From Castanea sativa (Eukaryota; Streptophyta; Magnoliopsida; Fagales; Fagaceae): DNA of 64,000 bases. Both the position numbers and the translations under genes were made by a program. Positions 1 through 11,717 of the stretch are shown here, piece by piece; within the stretch, counting starts at the first letter, position 1, and every line of letters starts with the position of its first letter. The DNA lies in assembly GCF_040712315.1 (NCBI RefSeq), contig NC_134015.1, forward strand, positions 16,052,614-16,116,613. The letters run 5' to 3'. Below the pieces are notes generated by a model that saw only the letters and a program-made list of their open reading frames with translations, had not been told where the DNA came from and did not search any database.

Positions 1-81
1 TCGTATAGGCTAGCTGACCTAGACGAACGAATTGTACCACGTCCATGGAATGTAAATAATCTTAGAAGGTATTATTATTAA
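1..81 (+). CDS. C-terminal end of gypsy pol polyprotein (partial)
   Basis: Frame 1 reads through 26 codons to a TAA at 79-81. It carries the motif SYRLADLDERIVPRPWN, which is nearly identical to the end of pol in the complete copy (around 19602-19680, - strand). This is the segment after the integrase core. The N-terminal remainder lies left of the window, so whether this pol is intact cannot be judged. Confidence 0.85.
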   Translation, partial: SYRLADLDERIVPRPWNVNNLRRYYY

Positions 82-119
82 TGAAAATGAGCTTTTGTCA
101 ATATATTTCAAAATTATGA

Positions 120-1080
120 GTAGCTCTGGTTCTTGAAGTTATAATTTTTAAGAATCAAACAGAAACTTGGTTAAGTGCAGTCCTCGGACCATAAACCTTG
201 TGGAAATTGATGTCTTGTCATTTGTTAAATAGAACCTTAGTTATGCCGGGTCTTCGGACCTCCTACTTTGGGAAAATTAACATTTGAAGTTATCATTTTT
301 AAGAATCAAACAGAAACTTGGTTAAGTGCAGTCATCGGACCATAAACCTTGTGAAAATTGATGTCTTGTCATTTGTTAAACAGAACCTTAGTTATGCCGG
401 GTCTTCGAACCTCCTACTTTGGGAAAATTAACATTTGAAGTTATCATTTTTAAGAATCAAACAGAAACTTGGTTAAGTGCAGTCCTCGGACCATAAACCT
501 TGTGGAAATTGATGTCTTGTCATTTGTTAAACAGAAACTTAGTTATGCCGGGTCTTCGGACCTCCTACTTTGGGAAAATTAACATTTGAAGTTATCATTT
601 TTAAGAATCAAACAGAAACTTGGTTAAGTGCAGTCCTCGGACCATAAACCTTGTGGAAATTGATGTCTTGTCATTTGTTAAACAGAACCTTAGTTATGCC
701 GGGTCTTCGGACCTCCTACTTTGGGAAAATTAACATTTGAAGTTATCATTTTTAAGAATCAAACAGAAACTTGGTTAAGTGCAGTCCTCGGACCATAAAC
801 CTTGTGGAAATTGATGTCTTGTCATTTGTTAAACAGAACCTTAGTTATGCCGGGTCTTCGGACCTCCTACTTTGGGAAAATTAACATTTGAAGTTATCAT
901 TTTTAAGAATCAAACAGAAACTTGGTTAAGTGCAGTTCTCGGACCATAAACCTTGTGGAAATTGATGTCTTGTCATTTGTTAAACAGAAACTTAGTTATG
1001 TCGGGTCCTTGGATCTCCTACTTTGGGAAAATTAACATTTGAAGTTATAATTTTTAAGAATCAAACGGAAATTTGGCTAA
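120..1080 (+). repeat. 151-bp tandem array in the 3' region of copy 1
   Basis: About 6.5 direct copies occur at an exact 151-bp period: the word ggaaaattaa falls at 271, 422, 573, 724, 875 and 1026. Copies differ by only a few bases, and the last is more diverged. Each unit has two related halves, each starting near AAACAGAA and passing a TCGGACC core, so the unit is an old dimer of about 70 and 81 bp. The array sits just 3' of pol and ahead of the antisense gene. The other element carries a homologous array of the same period. Confidence 0.95.
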
Positions 1081-1565
1081 GTCTCATCTTCGGACCACAA
1101 CTTTGATCAAGATTGTCTCCTTATTATGACTGGATGTTAATGCGTTACTGTTTATTAAATTCGGATCTTAAGTTTTATATCTTTGGTTGTTAAGCAATTT
1201 TGTGTAAGGAACGGTCATCGGATCTTACATCCTACTAGAAACAGTGTTATGCATTATAAAGGTTTAATCGTTATATGAAGTCCTCTCTTCTTTTTAATCA
1301 AGGCATTGTTTAAATATATTAACCATGTCACCTTTTATTAAATCTTTAATAATATGAGTGTGATTATATGAAAGTTATGATTGTGCAATCCTTGGTGTTA
1401 GAGTTGTTTACTCTGAGAAACTTCTGTAATAAGAACAAAAAGTATAAAGTAAAAACAGATACAATCCAAGTGAAAAGCAAAATGAGATTGTTCTTCATTA
1501 ATTAGTCAAATATGCATTACATATATAATTCAAACATGGAAAAAGAGAAGTCCTAAAGATAAGTC
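1081..1565. other. Spacer between array and antisense gene (copy 1)
   Basis: AT-rich sequence containing diverged traces of the array unit at its left edge. It would hold the 3' untranslated region and polyadenylation site of the antisense gene. No further coding potential was seen. Confidence 0.6.
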
Positions 1566-4121
1566 CTAAGCCTTTGGAGGGGGGTCTTGCTGAGAGGTAC
1601 TGGTGCCCTCGGTCTTTCTCAACTCCAGCTCAAAAGGAGTCAAAACGTGCTTTCCTCTATCTGCTGTCTTCGTTGGAAGGACGTTGGGTTCCACTATCTG
1701 GCTCAAGTCCTTCTCTGCATCCCCTTCTCCTTCCTTCTCTTTGTTGGAACCAGAGGGTTCTGTAGGATCAGGAACTTGCTGTGGGACCACTGGGGGTAAA
1801 GCAGGAAGAGTTGTCTCGGGGGTAGGAGTAGCAGCAGGAGCCTCTTCAATCTCCTGTATTTCTAGGGGAAGCCAAACGTTCTCGGACTTCCTCAGATCCG
1901 AAGATTGGGGAACTCCTGCTACGTTTAAAGCTTCCCCCCATACTTTTTGACAGTATTCGCGGCATAAAGCCGCGAACTCCTCTGTCAGCTGCTCCTCTGT
2001 GGTTGCTACCCCTTCATCGAAACTTGCCTGCTTGGCAGCTTGGAGAGAGAGTTGGAAGGAGCTGGCTTCTTTCTTCATCAACGCCAGTTCCTTCTTCAGA
2101 TCCGAGCACTCCCTTTGAGCTTGGGAGAGCTCTTCATCTCTTTCACGAAGGAGCTTGCGCTGTCCTTCTATCTAGGTCTGCATAGTCTTCAAGTTTGACT
2201 CGACCCCATTTTTCTCTCTCCTCAGATCTGCAACCTCAGAGGTCAGCTTCTCGTTCTCGGCAAGGGCTATACCCAAGGACTTCTCAATCTCCAGCCTGAT
2301 TTCGAGCTCAGTTCTGGCTATTTTCCGAGTGTCTTCAATAAACTTCTCAGCTACAAAGACCTCCTGAATAGCCTGTAACAAAGTATGATGGAGTTAGGAA
2401 CAGTAAAAAAAACAAACTTACTTATAAATATTGTTAAAAGTGGAATCTTCTGAAAAAGAAAAAAGGGAGAAACACTTACCAGCGCTAAGTCTCTTTTCAA
2501 GGAGAGGAATAGTTGTGGCTGGCCCATTTTTTCCAAGGTCTCCATGTCCTTGGGCAGCAGGAGAGGGCGTTCCAAGACCTCGGCCAGGTGGTGGGCATGG
2601 CCTTGTTGAACCCCCCTTATACTGGACTGGCAGGAGATGGGTGCGCCGTCTAGTCTTAAATCGGGGAACCAGGTGGTCGGTGCTCGGCGCACTTCAGCCT
2701 CGTCCCTGAATTCCCCGATTTCAACCGAGCGGGCCCTACCCTTGCCCTTGTCCACCTTCTGCTGCTGGGCCGGTGGGAGTTGTTGTCGTGGTTTCTTGGG
2801 GTCTTTATTAATCGTCCCCTCGTTATCCCCCTTTCTCTTCTTCTTTGGATCCTCGGCTGGAAGTTTTGGCTCGAGTGGAGGGGGAGGTGGTAAGGATGGG
2901 GGAACTTGAGACGTCCCCCTCTTTTTCTCTGCAACCTTAGCAGCCCTATTGGTGAGGAGACCCTCCATTCTTCCCATGTCTTCTTCAAATTCGTCCTCGG
3001 GAAGGGCAACCACAAACCCTGCAATTCCAGAGGCCTCGGTGGCTTCTTCCTCCTCGTCGGAAAGTACCACAAACTGGTTCCCTTGAGGTCTCTCGGTGTC
3101 TTCGAGACGGAATTGATCTATCTCGTCGTCAAGTGTGTGTGAAGAAGACACCTACTCTTCTGGAACGACAGTTGCTTGTGAGTGCACAGCAAGGGGAATT
3201 GCTGCTATAGGCTGGTTGTATAAAAAAGTGTTAGGAGCGTCTGGGAGGTCGCGGTCGTCCAGAAAGTGGGGCCGAGTTACGTTTATCCTCCTTCATCTTC
3301 GGTCGCCCGCAATTATGGCGTTCTCTATCTCCTGGAAGTCTGAGGAAAGGGGAGTGTACCCTAGAATGAGGTGAGCAACCCGGAGTTGTAAGTCTTCGCT
3401 AATGAACACCTCGGAGCGAAGTACTCGGTTTAGATCTGCGATGTTACAATGACTCAGACGAGGACGCACGTGCTGCTTATCTGTAAAAAAGACGTCAAAA
3501 CAAACAAACCTGTTCAGATTCACACAGATATTTAACAAATTTAAGTAAGTACGAATACGCATTTCTGTGTGTGTTAGAAGAAGTTGTGTTGTGGGGAGAT
3601 TAATCCTACGGCATCGCACCTGGATCCCCCCACTCAACTGGGCAGTGGAGGCCGTCGTGCCAGTTTCCAGACACGATCAAGTAGTCGTCCTTCATGCCTT
3701 TGTTTGATTTGGGCAGACAGGAGATTAGCCTAACGGTGCTGGACCGAGACTTAATATAATAACCTACCTTAGAAAGTTTATGGGACTCATATAGGAACAT
3801 GACATCGTGCCATGTGAGGTTTAAACCCATCTGCTCGTTTAGAGCATCTACACTACCCAAAACTCTAAAAACGTTTGGGAGGCATTGATCGGGACACAAC
3901 CGGTGGTTGCGAAGGTACTTCCTAGTTACAGGTTTCATTGGAAGGGTCATCCCACCCTCTATAAAGGCTATCATAGGGATGATAACCTCTCCCTCCTTCC
4001 TAGAACCGGCCACGGCTTCTGCCGGGCAATATTCTAACCCTACGTCGCTGGGAATACGGTATTTGGCCCTAAAGCCTTCCATCCCAGCGGCGGTATCAAC
4101 TAGACACTTGAATTTTCCCAT
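1566..4121 (-). pseudogene. Antisense three-exon retrotransposon gene, copy 1 (putative gypsy-type transposon domain, NLS, coiled coil)
   Basis: The exons on the - strand are 4121-3620, 3480-2480 and 2372-1566. Introns are GT-AG, phase 1 then phase 0, and match those of copy 2. The model gives about 769 codons. Residues 1-168 form a conserved domain (MGKFKCLVDTAAGMEGF... to GNWHDGLHCPVEWGDP) like the plant 'putative gypsy type transposon' family (Pfam PF04195, from memory). Exon 2 has an acidic stretch (LSDEEEE), proline runs and PKKKRKG, which matches the SV40-type nuclear localisation signal. Exon 3 is a heptad-rich coiled coil with a Pro/Thr-rich tail ending NPPPKA-like. In-frame stops at 3293-3295 (TGA), 3152-3154 (TAG) and 2172-2174 (TAG) break it. 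The function is unknown. It is antisense to pol, so it needs its own promoter, presumably within 4122-4629. Confidence 0.85.
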
Positions 4122-4613
4122 TACAGAGGAACGATAGACTAAACTCTAAAAGGGAGAGTGTTTGTAATGATAGCCGAGGACAAATATCGAGGAGAAAAGG
4201 TTAAGAATAGAAGGAGCAAGAACTTACAAGGTTGAAGGTGTGCAAATTTCCACGGTTTTCTGCAAGTAAGGTATGATGGCTGATGTCTTGATGGGATTAC
4301 CCCCTGAGGAATTAAATGAAGGCGCAGATTCCCGAAGCGTCGCGACATGCGAAAAGGCGGCCTCGAAATTATATTTGTCCCGCCTAAAATTTCGTGGAGT
4401 AATGAGGGCCGTTGGATGCCCATCTCACTGTTGAACGTGAGGGACAAAGTGTAACTGGCAGTAATAAATGCGCGCGTTTTTGAAAGTAAAACCGCCAAGT
4501 GGCATCTTCTGGGACGCGAAACGATTTCCACACGTGCCATCACTCATAAAGTGTGTGGAGTGGATCTTCGTTAAATCAAAACCCTATTTTTCTCCTCGGA
4601 TGTCGAAAATTAG
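4122..4613 (-). promoter_or_regulatory. Putative promoter/leader of the antisense gene, copy 1
   Basis: This roughly 490-bp non-coding stretch separates the antisense start codon from the 3' LTR. It shares blocks with the equivalent region of copy 2 (14891-15373): a conserved GTAAGT in similar context, and CTCCTCGG-type words. No clear TATA box was assigned. That it drives the antisense gene is inferred from position only. Confidence 0.4.
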
Positions 4614-4629
4614 AGTTTTGAGGGGCTAT
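4614..4629 (+). other. Polypurine tract of copy 1
   Basis: The sequence GAGTTTTGAGGGGCTAT lies directly before the LTR start TGTGGGG. The identical tract flanks the 3' LTR of copy 2 on the - strand. It is the expected plus-strand priming site. Confidence 0.75.
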
Positions 4630-5339
4630 TGTGGGGAGTAAAAAGACCTTGATAGGAATATGGGCCGTTGGGTCATGCTGAGGAAGGCCGACCTGCTCTT
4701 GGGTTTGGGACTTGTTAGTACTACGGGTCGGCCCATACGCCGAGGGTCCGAGGGTCCAGCCGATGATTATTTTTCCCTTAGTAAAGGACACGGACAAGAC
4801 CAATGGTTAAAGGGGGTGAACCCTTGAATGTCCTAGAAGCACCGATGTTGAAAATATGTCAAAGATAAAGGCTGCTACCTCCACATTAAAGACCCTGCAC
4901 CTACCACCCTGGCCGCATTAATGGGGAAGTGACACTTAAACAGTGGAAGGGAAACTTCTAGTTACTGTTCAAAGGCACTAAGAAAAGAAATATCTAGGCT
5001 AAGGGAGGAGTTGGGGCAACACGTGTACAAAGTATTAAAAAGAGGAGTATTTAAGGAGGAACCGGGAATAGAAACGGGGACAAACTTTTTGTAACCTAAA
5101 AAAAGAAAAAGACAAGGAGAAAGATATAACATAAGAACAGCTCTCGGCTTACGTCCGAGGAGGCCGATTTACAATATCCCTTGTTGTTCCAAGTATTTGC
5201 AATCTTTAGTTTGTCATTTAATCCCCACACACTTCTAACCTGGGTTTCAAGCCCACACTCTACAAATTCATATTGTTTAAGGCTCATTGGGCCTGGGCCC
5301 ATAACTGTTCTTGGGGCCAGGTGCACTTGTGCACTTACA
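4630..5339 (+). repeat. 3' LTR of Tat-type element copy 1
   Basis: Starts TGTGGGGAGTAAAAAG and ends GTGCACTTACA, giving the TG...CA termini. Its end resembles the reverse complement of the copy 2 LTR start, and it shares blocks around ACGTCCGAGG (5151-5160). The length is about 710 bp. Confidence 0.85.
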
Positions 5340-5626
5340 ATAACTATGTACCATTTTAAATGAAAACCTGTTTATCAAAAAAAAAAAAAAATTTAAAGAA
5401 AACTTAGCATGGCTTCATAAGACATTGAATATGTCAAAATATGTTGTGATTTTATGTGTTTTTCATTTTTAAAATATGCTATGGTTCTTTTTCCAGCACC
5501 AAAAAAAAAAAGAAAAAAAAAAAAAAGAAAAGAAAAGAAGAACTTATCTCATCTGCTTCTAATTTTAGCCCTTTGCTTTTTCTGTTGTGTCCATGAGCTA
5601 ATAAATTATTTTACACTTTGTGGCAG
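5340..5626. other. Spacer with A-rich tracts
   Basis: Contains two poly-A or A/G-rich runs (5376-5390, 5501-5540) that look like retroposon tails. A lysine-rich reading frame here is an artefact of the A-run. It precedes the first visible exon of the broken oxidoreductase gene, so it is probably intron of that gene. Confidence 0.5.
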
Positions 5627-5735
5627 ACATCTTTGGTTAATGTGGTGAGACTTGATCCATTTATTGGTATGCGGCACTTAAGTGAAAACCGAAAACCTCA
5701 GGGACAGTTTGATGTGATTGTCATTGCACATAATG

Positions 5736-6780
5736 GCAACTTAGTGCCTCCCTTGTTAAGTTAATTTTCACATTTGCTGCAGCATCCTCACATTATTTGA
5801 AGATTCTAATATTTTTTTATTCTTGTTATTGCAACATTAGGCTTACCTAAAAAATATTGTATCTATGTGCACTGTTCTGTTCCTAGAATTGAAACATATT
5901 AGAATTCCCAATTGTCCTATATAAACGTAAGAGAGTTGGCTTCTGCCATGGCAAGAAGAATATCTGATTATGGTTCATGGTTTACTATTTGGCGATAATG
6001 TCTGAATGCATTAAATGTTGGATACCATTTTCCACACTCTTTGTTACTATTGTAGGTCTAGTTCAAATGTCTTTACAGAGAACGGTCCTGGTAGACGATA
6101 CTACACTAATGTAGGAGAATTTAAGTCCAAAGGAAAGAAGGCCCATTAGTCTATTTTTGTTTAGTCAGTTTTTATTTATTTTTTATTTTTATTTTTTATT
6201 GAGATAGTTTTAACCTATGGTGTCCGCTCCTGATAATAGATCTATATTATGAAACCAAGACATTAATCGGTTTTTGTTTAGTCTACTGCAAGACTAGTCT
6301 TTTATATCTCCATGTTATGTTTTATTTATTATTATGCTTTTAAGCATATTAAGAGGTCTTGTGACAAGCACATGACTTTTAATGAAATTGGATAATTATG
6401 ATTTAATTGTTATATAAAATATGAAGGCTTAGGATTCTAGGGTTTCTAATGGTTTTTATAAATATTTTCTCATTTGAGTCATTATAGGCAGCCTTTGCTC
6501 ATCTACTTTATGAAATTTGATTTCTGAATTTTTTTGAGCTCTTTGAGCTTAGAAATTGATATTTGCTTGTTACAAATTTAATCCTATTATCTTTTCTTTT
6601 CTTTGCTATAATCGTTTTTTGTTGCTGGAATTTCTTCTTAAACCCTTAATCTACACTAGTCTGAGTTCTCCCTACCGCATCACATACCATTGAACTTAGA
6701 TGTTTTCCGAAAAATTATTATGAATATATATCATCCTAGGGCCTTATGGTTAGAGGAGGGAGACAAACACCAAGGTATGT
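5736..6780. other. Intron-like spacer of the oxidoreductase pseudogene
   Basis: AT-rich sequence with no supported exon or repeat boundary. It leads into the LINE remnant. The apparent donor is GC (ATG|GCAACT) rather than GT. Confidence 0.4.
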
Positions 6781-6789
6781 TTGAGAGAA

Positions 6790-9357
6790 GCCTAATTGCT
6801 ACATTTATTGCACTAATTCTCCAAAAGGTTGTGCTCTAGATGTGAAGGAATACAGGCATATTAGTCTCATTGGTAGTGTATATAAAATATTCCCTATGGT
6901 GCTAGCTAACAGGTTGCTGTTTGTTTTAGGGAATTTCCTCTCCCAATTTTGAATTGCTTTTATCACAGGGGGGTAGATTTGGAATTCGTCCTCATTGCCA
7001 ATAAATGTATTGACAGTAGAATAATATTGGGCATACTTGAGCTTTTGAGTTAGTTGGATTTGAAGAAAGTCTACAACCATACTAATTGGAACTTTCATAT
7101 TTACAAGCTGAAACAGTGCGGCTTTGGAGAGAAACGGACGAATTGGATTATTTGTTGCATTTCTACAATTAGGTTTTTGATTCTAGTTAATGGCAACTTG
7201 AATGGAAATGTGGGATTTTTTTTAAAGGTTTATGTCAAGGTGATCCATTGTCACAATTGTTATTGATGATAGTGATGGAGGCACTGAGTAAGTAATTCGT
7301 AAGAGCAGTGGCAGGGCAGTATCTTGTGAAGTGCAGGACAGCATCTTGCTGGTTTCACAGTAGGAAGTAGAGCATGTGATATGTTGATGGTTTCTCACCT
7401 CTTATTTTTATACGATACTTGATTTTTTTTTTTTTTTTTTGTGGGAATGCCTGGAACAACTTAGGTACTTGAAATGTTTGTTGTGCTTTGAAGTAGTATC
7501 TGGATGAAAGATTAACCTGGCCAAATCTGCATTGATACCTGTTGGTATTGTGCCAGACATTGAAAAACTGATTCAGATTCTTGATTATAAGGTTTCGAAA
7601 TTCCCAAGAGATATTTGGGTTTGGTTAGGGTTCTAAATTTATATCAAAAGCAATACGGGATTGTGTTCTTGAGAAGGTGGAGGGGAGGTTAGTGGGGTGG
7701 AAAAAGGTTCACCTTTCAAAGGGAGGTAGACTGCATACTTGATAAAAAAAAAAAAAGGAAGTAGATTTGTATTGATAAAGAGGACATTGTTGAGTTTGTA
7801 AACAATTTTTTTTTCTCTTTATTTCTTATTCCCATAATATTGCTAATAGTATTGAGGATTACAATGGGTTTTTTGTAGGTGTGGCATAGGAGACAAGTTT
7901 ATGTTCCATATTGTAAATTGGAAAAATTTGTGAACCAATTAAATATGGAGGATTGGGCATACGAAGTATGTTATTTTTTCTTTTTTGATAGGTAAATAAA
8001 TTCATTAAAATGAAAACGGAAAAAAATACAGAGGTGTCCTCGTTTACGGGCTACACCAGGCAGTTCAGGAAAATAAAAAGGACAAAAGGAAATAAGAAGG
8101 AAAATACAAAAGAAAAAAATTAGTAAACTAATGTGAAGGCTTTGGCATAACAGTGTTTCATGGAGGAAAATAATGGATAAAAAAATATGGAGGTGAGTGG
8201 AGTGGTTGCTGCTTGGGGGCAGAATGTGGACCATATGGCGTAAGCCTTTCAAAGCATATTAGAAGTGGTTGGGAAAATTTCTCCAGATTCGAGGTTGGTA
8301 ATGGCACCAATATTTGCTTTTGGCATGACTTGCGGTGCAGAGATGTGGTTCTTAAGGAGGTATTTCCAGATTTGTATAGAATTTCAGAATCTAAAGTGGC
8401 TTATGTGGTGGACTGATGGCATTATTCATTGGGATATTCCTTTATTAGGGCTTAAAATGATTTGGAGTTGGAAGTTCTAAAAGGTTTCCTTAATTTCATC
8501 TACTCTATAAAGATAAGAAGAGAAGTAGAAGACCTGATCTACCGGATTCCAAAAAGAAGCTGTATGTTTGAGGTAAAGTTTTTTTATAGGAATAATTCTT
8601 AAGTATTCTAGGAGCACAGAGAATGGTACTCTCCCTCTCACATTCGTAGTATTGTCTACTCATTAAATCCATGGTGGGAATTACCATGAATGTGAGAGGA
8701 GAGAGCACCAAACTTTTATAGAGTGTCGCATGCCGGAAATGCTCAAACTTTTCCTTGGAAAAGTATTTGGAGGGTTAAGGACTCCACCGAAGTGGCATTC
8801 TTCACATGGTCAGCTGCACTACGAAAGATTCTTAGGATGGATAACTTACAAAGGAGAAATTTAATTGTAGAGGAGTGGTGCTGCATGTGCAAAATAAAGG
8901 AGAGTCCATAGATCACTTGCTTCTCCATTGTGATATCGCTCAAGAATTATGGTCATTGGTCTTGTGTTTATTTGGGATAGGGTTATGCCTAAGAGGGTAG
9001 TTGATTTGTTGGCTAACTTGAAGGGGTGATTTGGAAGACAATGTAGTTCAGATATTTGGAATGCAATTTATTTTTGTATAATGTGGACTATTTGTATTTG
9101 GAGAGAATGCCATACTTGCTTATTTGAAGGAAATGAATGATCTACATTGGAGCTAAAAATGATATTTTTACGTTCTATTTATAATTGGATGGCTGCTTTG
9201 AGTAGTCATTATTTTTCTCATTTGCTTGGGTTTCTTTATTTTTGTATTTTTTGATGATTTTTTTGGGGTGTATCTCATGCATACTTCCAGCGTACTTAGG
9301 GTTTGTCCCTTTTTTAGCACATAGTTAATAAAATTTCTTACTTACCCTATCAAAAAA
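6790..9357 (+). mobile_element. Decayed LINE (L1-type non-LTR retrotransposon)
   Basis: Reverse-transcriptase remnants read as KEYRHISLIGSVYKIF and VLANRL around 6845-6920, then LDLKKVYNHTNWNF and CGFGEKRTNWI around 7050-7150. Downstream, 8213-8416 gives FEVGNGTNICFWHDL, and 8745-8910 gives FPWKSIWRVKDSTEVAFFTW plus a CCMCK zinc-finger-like segment (zf-RVT type). The 3' end is near 9322-9357 with AATAAAA followed by TATCAAAAAA. Multiple stops and frameshifts show that it is long dead. It lies in an intron of the oxidoreductase pseudogene, same strand. Confidence 0.8.
7970..8190 (-). mobile_element. Probable 3' tail of a second retroposon nested in the LINE
   Basis: On the + strand the stretch opens with a T-rich run, then TTTTTTGATAGGTAAATAAATTC, here cited in part. 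The reverse complement of this start (TTACCTATCAAAAAA) is the usual plant LINE 3' terminus. The flanking LINE homology resumes near 8200. The right boundary is uncertain. Confidence 0.45.
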
Positions 9358-9834
9358 TGGAACATTCCAGAATAATGTCAGTGGAGTTTGATATTAAGTT
9401 TGATCGGTGACTTGAGTTTGTTTTAATATTACTGTGTCAACAACAGGAAAGTGTGCAAATTGCTTGCTTGTGTCGTCAGGCTTGCCACTAATTGCAAGGC
9501 AGATGAAGCTACCCAGAACTTCTCAGTTCAGTTTATATGATGCAATCTGCTATTTTCTCCACTTTATTTGCTTTTAGCGATGATTGGCTTATCTCAAATT
9601 GTTGCTCACTTAATGCTGTGAGTGTTGCTAGAGGCAGGAATTAAGTTCTCTATGGGCCCTCCTTGCAGCTTTTGAGACTGCATCTCCTTTTGAAGGAGCT
9701 TTTGTCAAAGGGGTTGATCTGTCTCATGGATGGCAAACAATACCAAAAAACTTATGCATTCCCAAAGCAGTGGCCCTCACTGTTGGACCTTTCTTAGTAC
9801 TGCAGCTTATGGAAAGCAGAACAAGGTTCCACAG

Positions 9835-11104
9835 GTCAGTACTAATTTGATGGTTTTGGATCATTAACAGAACTTATAGGTATACAATTCTTGAAGATTC
9901 TGGTTTTTGTCTAGGGCATTAGCAATCATGACAATAGATAGGGAGTACTGGTAGAAAAGAGTTCATTTGGCCAACACCAACTTGTTTAAACACGGCAATC
10001 ATGAGTTATGTGCATTTATACATGTAAACTTTGTTAACTGGACAAGCTTTTATCCTGATGCAGGACAAAGGCTGGGAAAATAGAAATAAGAGAAAAGGAA
10101 TGAAGAACTGGACAAATCCTCTTCTTCACCACTTACAAATTGCTTTTAGTATTTTCTTGAAATTTTAAGCTTCACCACCTAAGGGTGCTAGGAATCACCG
10201 CCAAGCTTAAAGAGACATATCTAATTATAAATTTTTTATTCAAATTGCATTGCTTCAAACCATTCTTGGAGCCTCTTTTAATAGGTTATAAGGAGGACAT
10301 CAAGCCACAATTACCATAAAATTATCAACAATATTAAATTCTAGAATTCTAAAGTGAAATCTAGAAAAATCAGAAATTCAAAATTTAAAAATGAAATCTG
10401 AGACTCCACTGGGTACCTCTGAGTGGTGATTGTAATTATCCCCTTTTCAGTAAATTTTAGAGATTGGTGCTTATGGAGACCCAATTTTTACATTTAACCC
10501 CAAAGTTTTGTTGATGGATAGTTAAATTCCCATAACATGTATAAAATTTCTTCATACATTTAATTTTATAATATATTGCTTCACATCACTTAAAAGTCTT
10601 AAAATTCTGCCATGCGTAATAAAATAGTAAATGGTATTTACCATATTTCTAAAATTTTAGAAGCAAAAAATTATGTAAAATGATAGTAAAAACTTTTCTA
10701 TGCTTGTGTGTGTTTTTGTATCATGCATGCAACTGTCCATATTTTTAGGTATATGCGGGTTTTTTTTTTGGGGTCACTTTATTGAAAAAATTTTGTTACC
10801 AGGAAATTAAACATCCCAAGTGCAATGGCAGAGAAGGTGAAGGCCGGGCATGCTTGGGGGTGTTACCACTTAGCATTTTCGCTAGTGAGTACATTATATT
10901 TGCATTATCGCTAGTGAGTACATCATATTTTTTCATTGGAATCATCACAACCAACTCGTTTTTCAGGAATGGTTTTCCTTTGGGAATTATTCAATGGATT
11001 CATCATTTTGAAGAAATTTTTGTTTTCTTTTATTTAAAAACTAAAAATTGGATAAAGTTTTCTGTAATGACTGGGTGTTTGTTCTATTTTCTGGAGTATT
11101 ACAG
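9835..11104. other. Spacer in the oxidoreductase pseudogene
   Basis: No exon could be supported here although one is expected. A reading frame at 10782-11159 is incidental upstream of its last 55 bases, where it overlaps the 11105 exon. Confidence 0.4.
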
Positions 11105-11717
11105 GGGTGCAGCTCATCCAACTAATACACCTGGCATCCCCTGCATTTTTGATCCGTAGGGAAGAGCTGTTACATGTGGTGATTGGTTACTTGGTTCAAG
11201 CTTAGCATCGGCAGAGAATGGCTCTTGCCAATCATGTAAGTGCCACTTTTGCTCTCTATTTGTTTTTATTTTATTTTTCTAATTTTTTTATGGGATTTAT
11301 TATATTTTACTTATTGGTTTGTAGTTGCTTATATAACTATAAACTCAGAAAAGTTAATCATGGTTTCAACTCGTATTCTCCAAATCCACTAAACAGTTTC
11401 TTTCTATAGCTGAACAAAAAAGTCTATGAACATAAAGACTGTCAAAGTTGTGGTTCTATTTTCATTCAAGGTTTAATATAGTTTAAACTTTAATGTAAAA
11501 CATAATATCAACAAAATATTTAATATTCACATCAGAGTTGGTCTTTTCCATGCAGATGGCAGATTTTCTCCAAAGTGATTGAGCTCGCCCTGAAGAGTTT
11601 GCTGTTGGTTTGATGAATGAGTGTCAACCACTTGAAGGACATGATATTGGACAATTTCCGGGATTGGAATCCAAAAAACAAACAAATGAGGCTCAGGCAT
11701 ATGAACTTGCCTCTTGA

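Larger units (their letters stand above)
1..5339 (+). mobile_element. Ty3/gypsy Tat/Retand-type LTR retrotransposon, 3' part (copy 1)
   Basis: This is the 3' portion of an element that enters from the left edge. In order it holds the last codons of pol, a 151-bp tandem array, a gene on the opposite strand, a purine-rich tract and the 3' LTR. The same order, reversed, occurs in the complete copy at 14191-25560, which fixes the interpretation. The 5' LTR, gag and most of pol lie outside the window. The base following the LTR starts ATAAC, which would be the target duplication if the left flank matches. It is a related but distinct subfamily: the LTR is about 710 bp and differs clearly from that of copy 2. 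Confidence 0.9.
5627..11717 (+). pseudogene. Renalase-type FAD/NAD(P)-binding oxidoreductase pseudogene (3' exons)
   Basis: Exon remnants are 5627-5735 (motifs GQFDVIVIAHNG), 9447-9509 (GKCANCLLVSSGLPLIARQ), 9636-9834 (ELSSLWALLAAFE, SPFEGAFVKGV), 11105-11235 (PTNTPGIPCIFDP, CGDWLLGSS) and 11556-11717 (RPEEFAVGLMNECQP, EGHDIGQFPG). I recognise these as the plant FAD-dependent oxidoreductase related to Arabidopsis At3g04650, from memory. Intron phases agree across the first junction (phase 1). Disabling changes are a one-base deletion in the 9636 exon, a TAG at 11157-11159, an indel near 11215 and a TGA at 11580-11582. The exon expected between 9834 and 11105 was not found. Upstream exons are absent or lie left of copy 1. 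A decayed LINE sits in the 5736-9446 intron. An intact copy elsewhere is likely. Confidence 0.65.

Noticed and set aside
5454..5648. Lysine-rich frame
   Set aside because: Created by an A-rich run next to an exon remnant in another frame.
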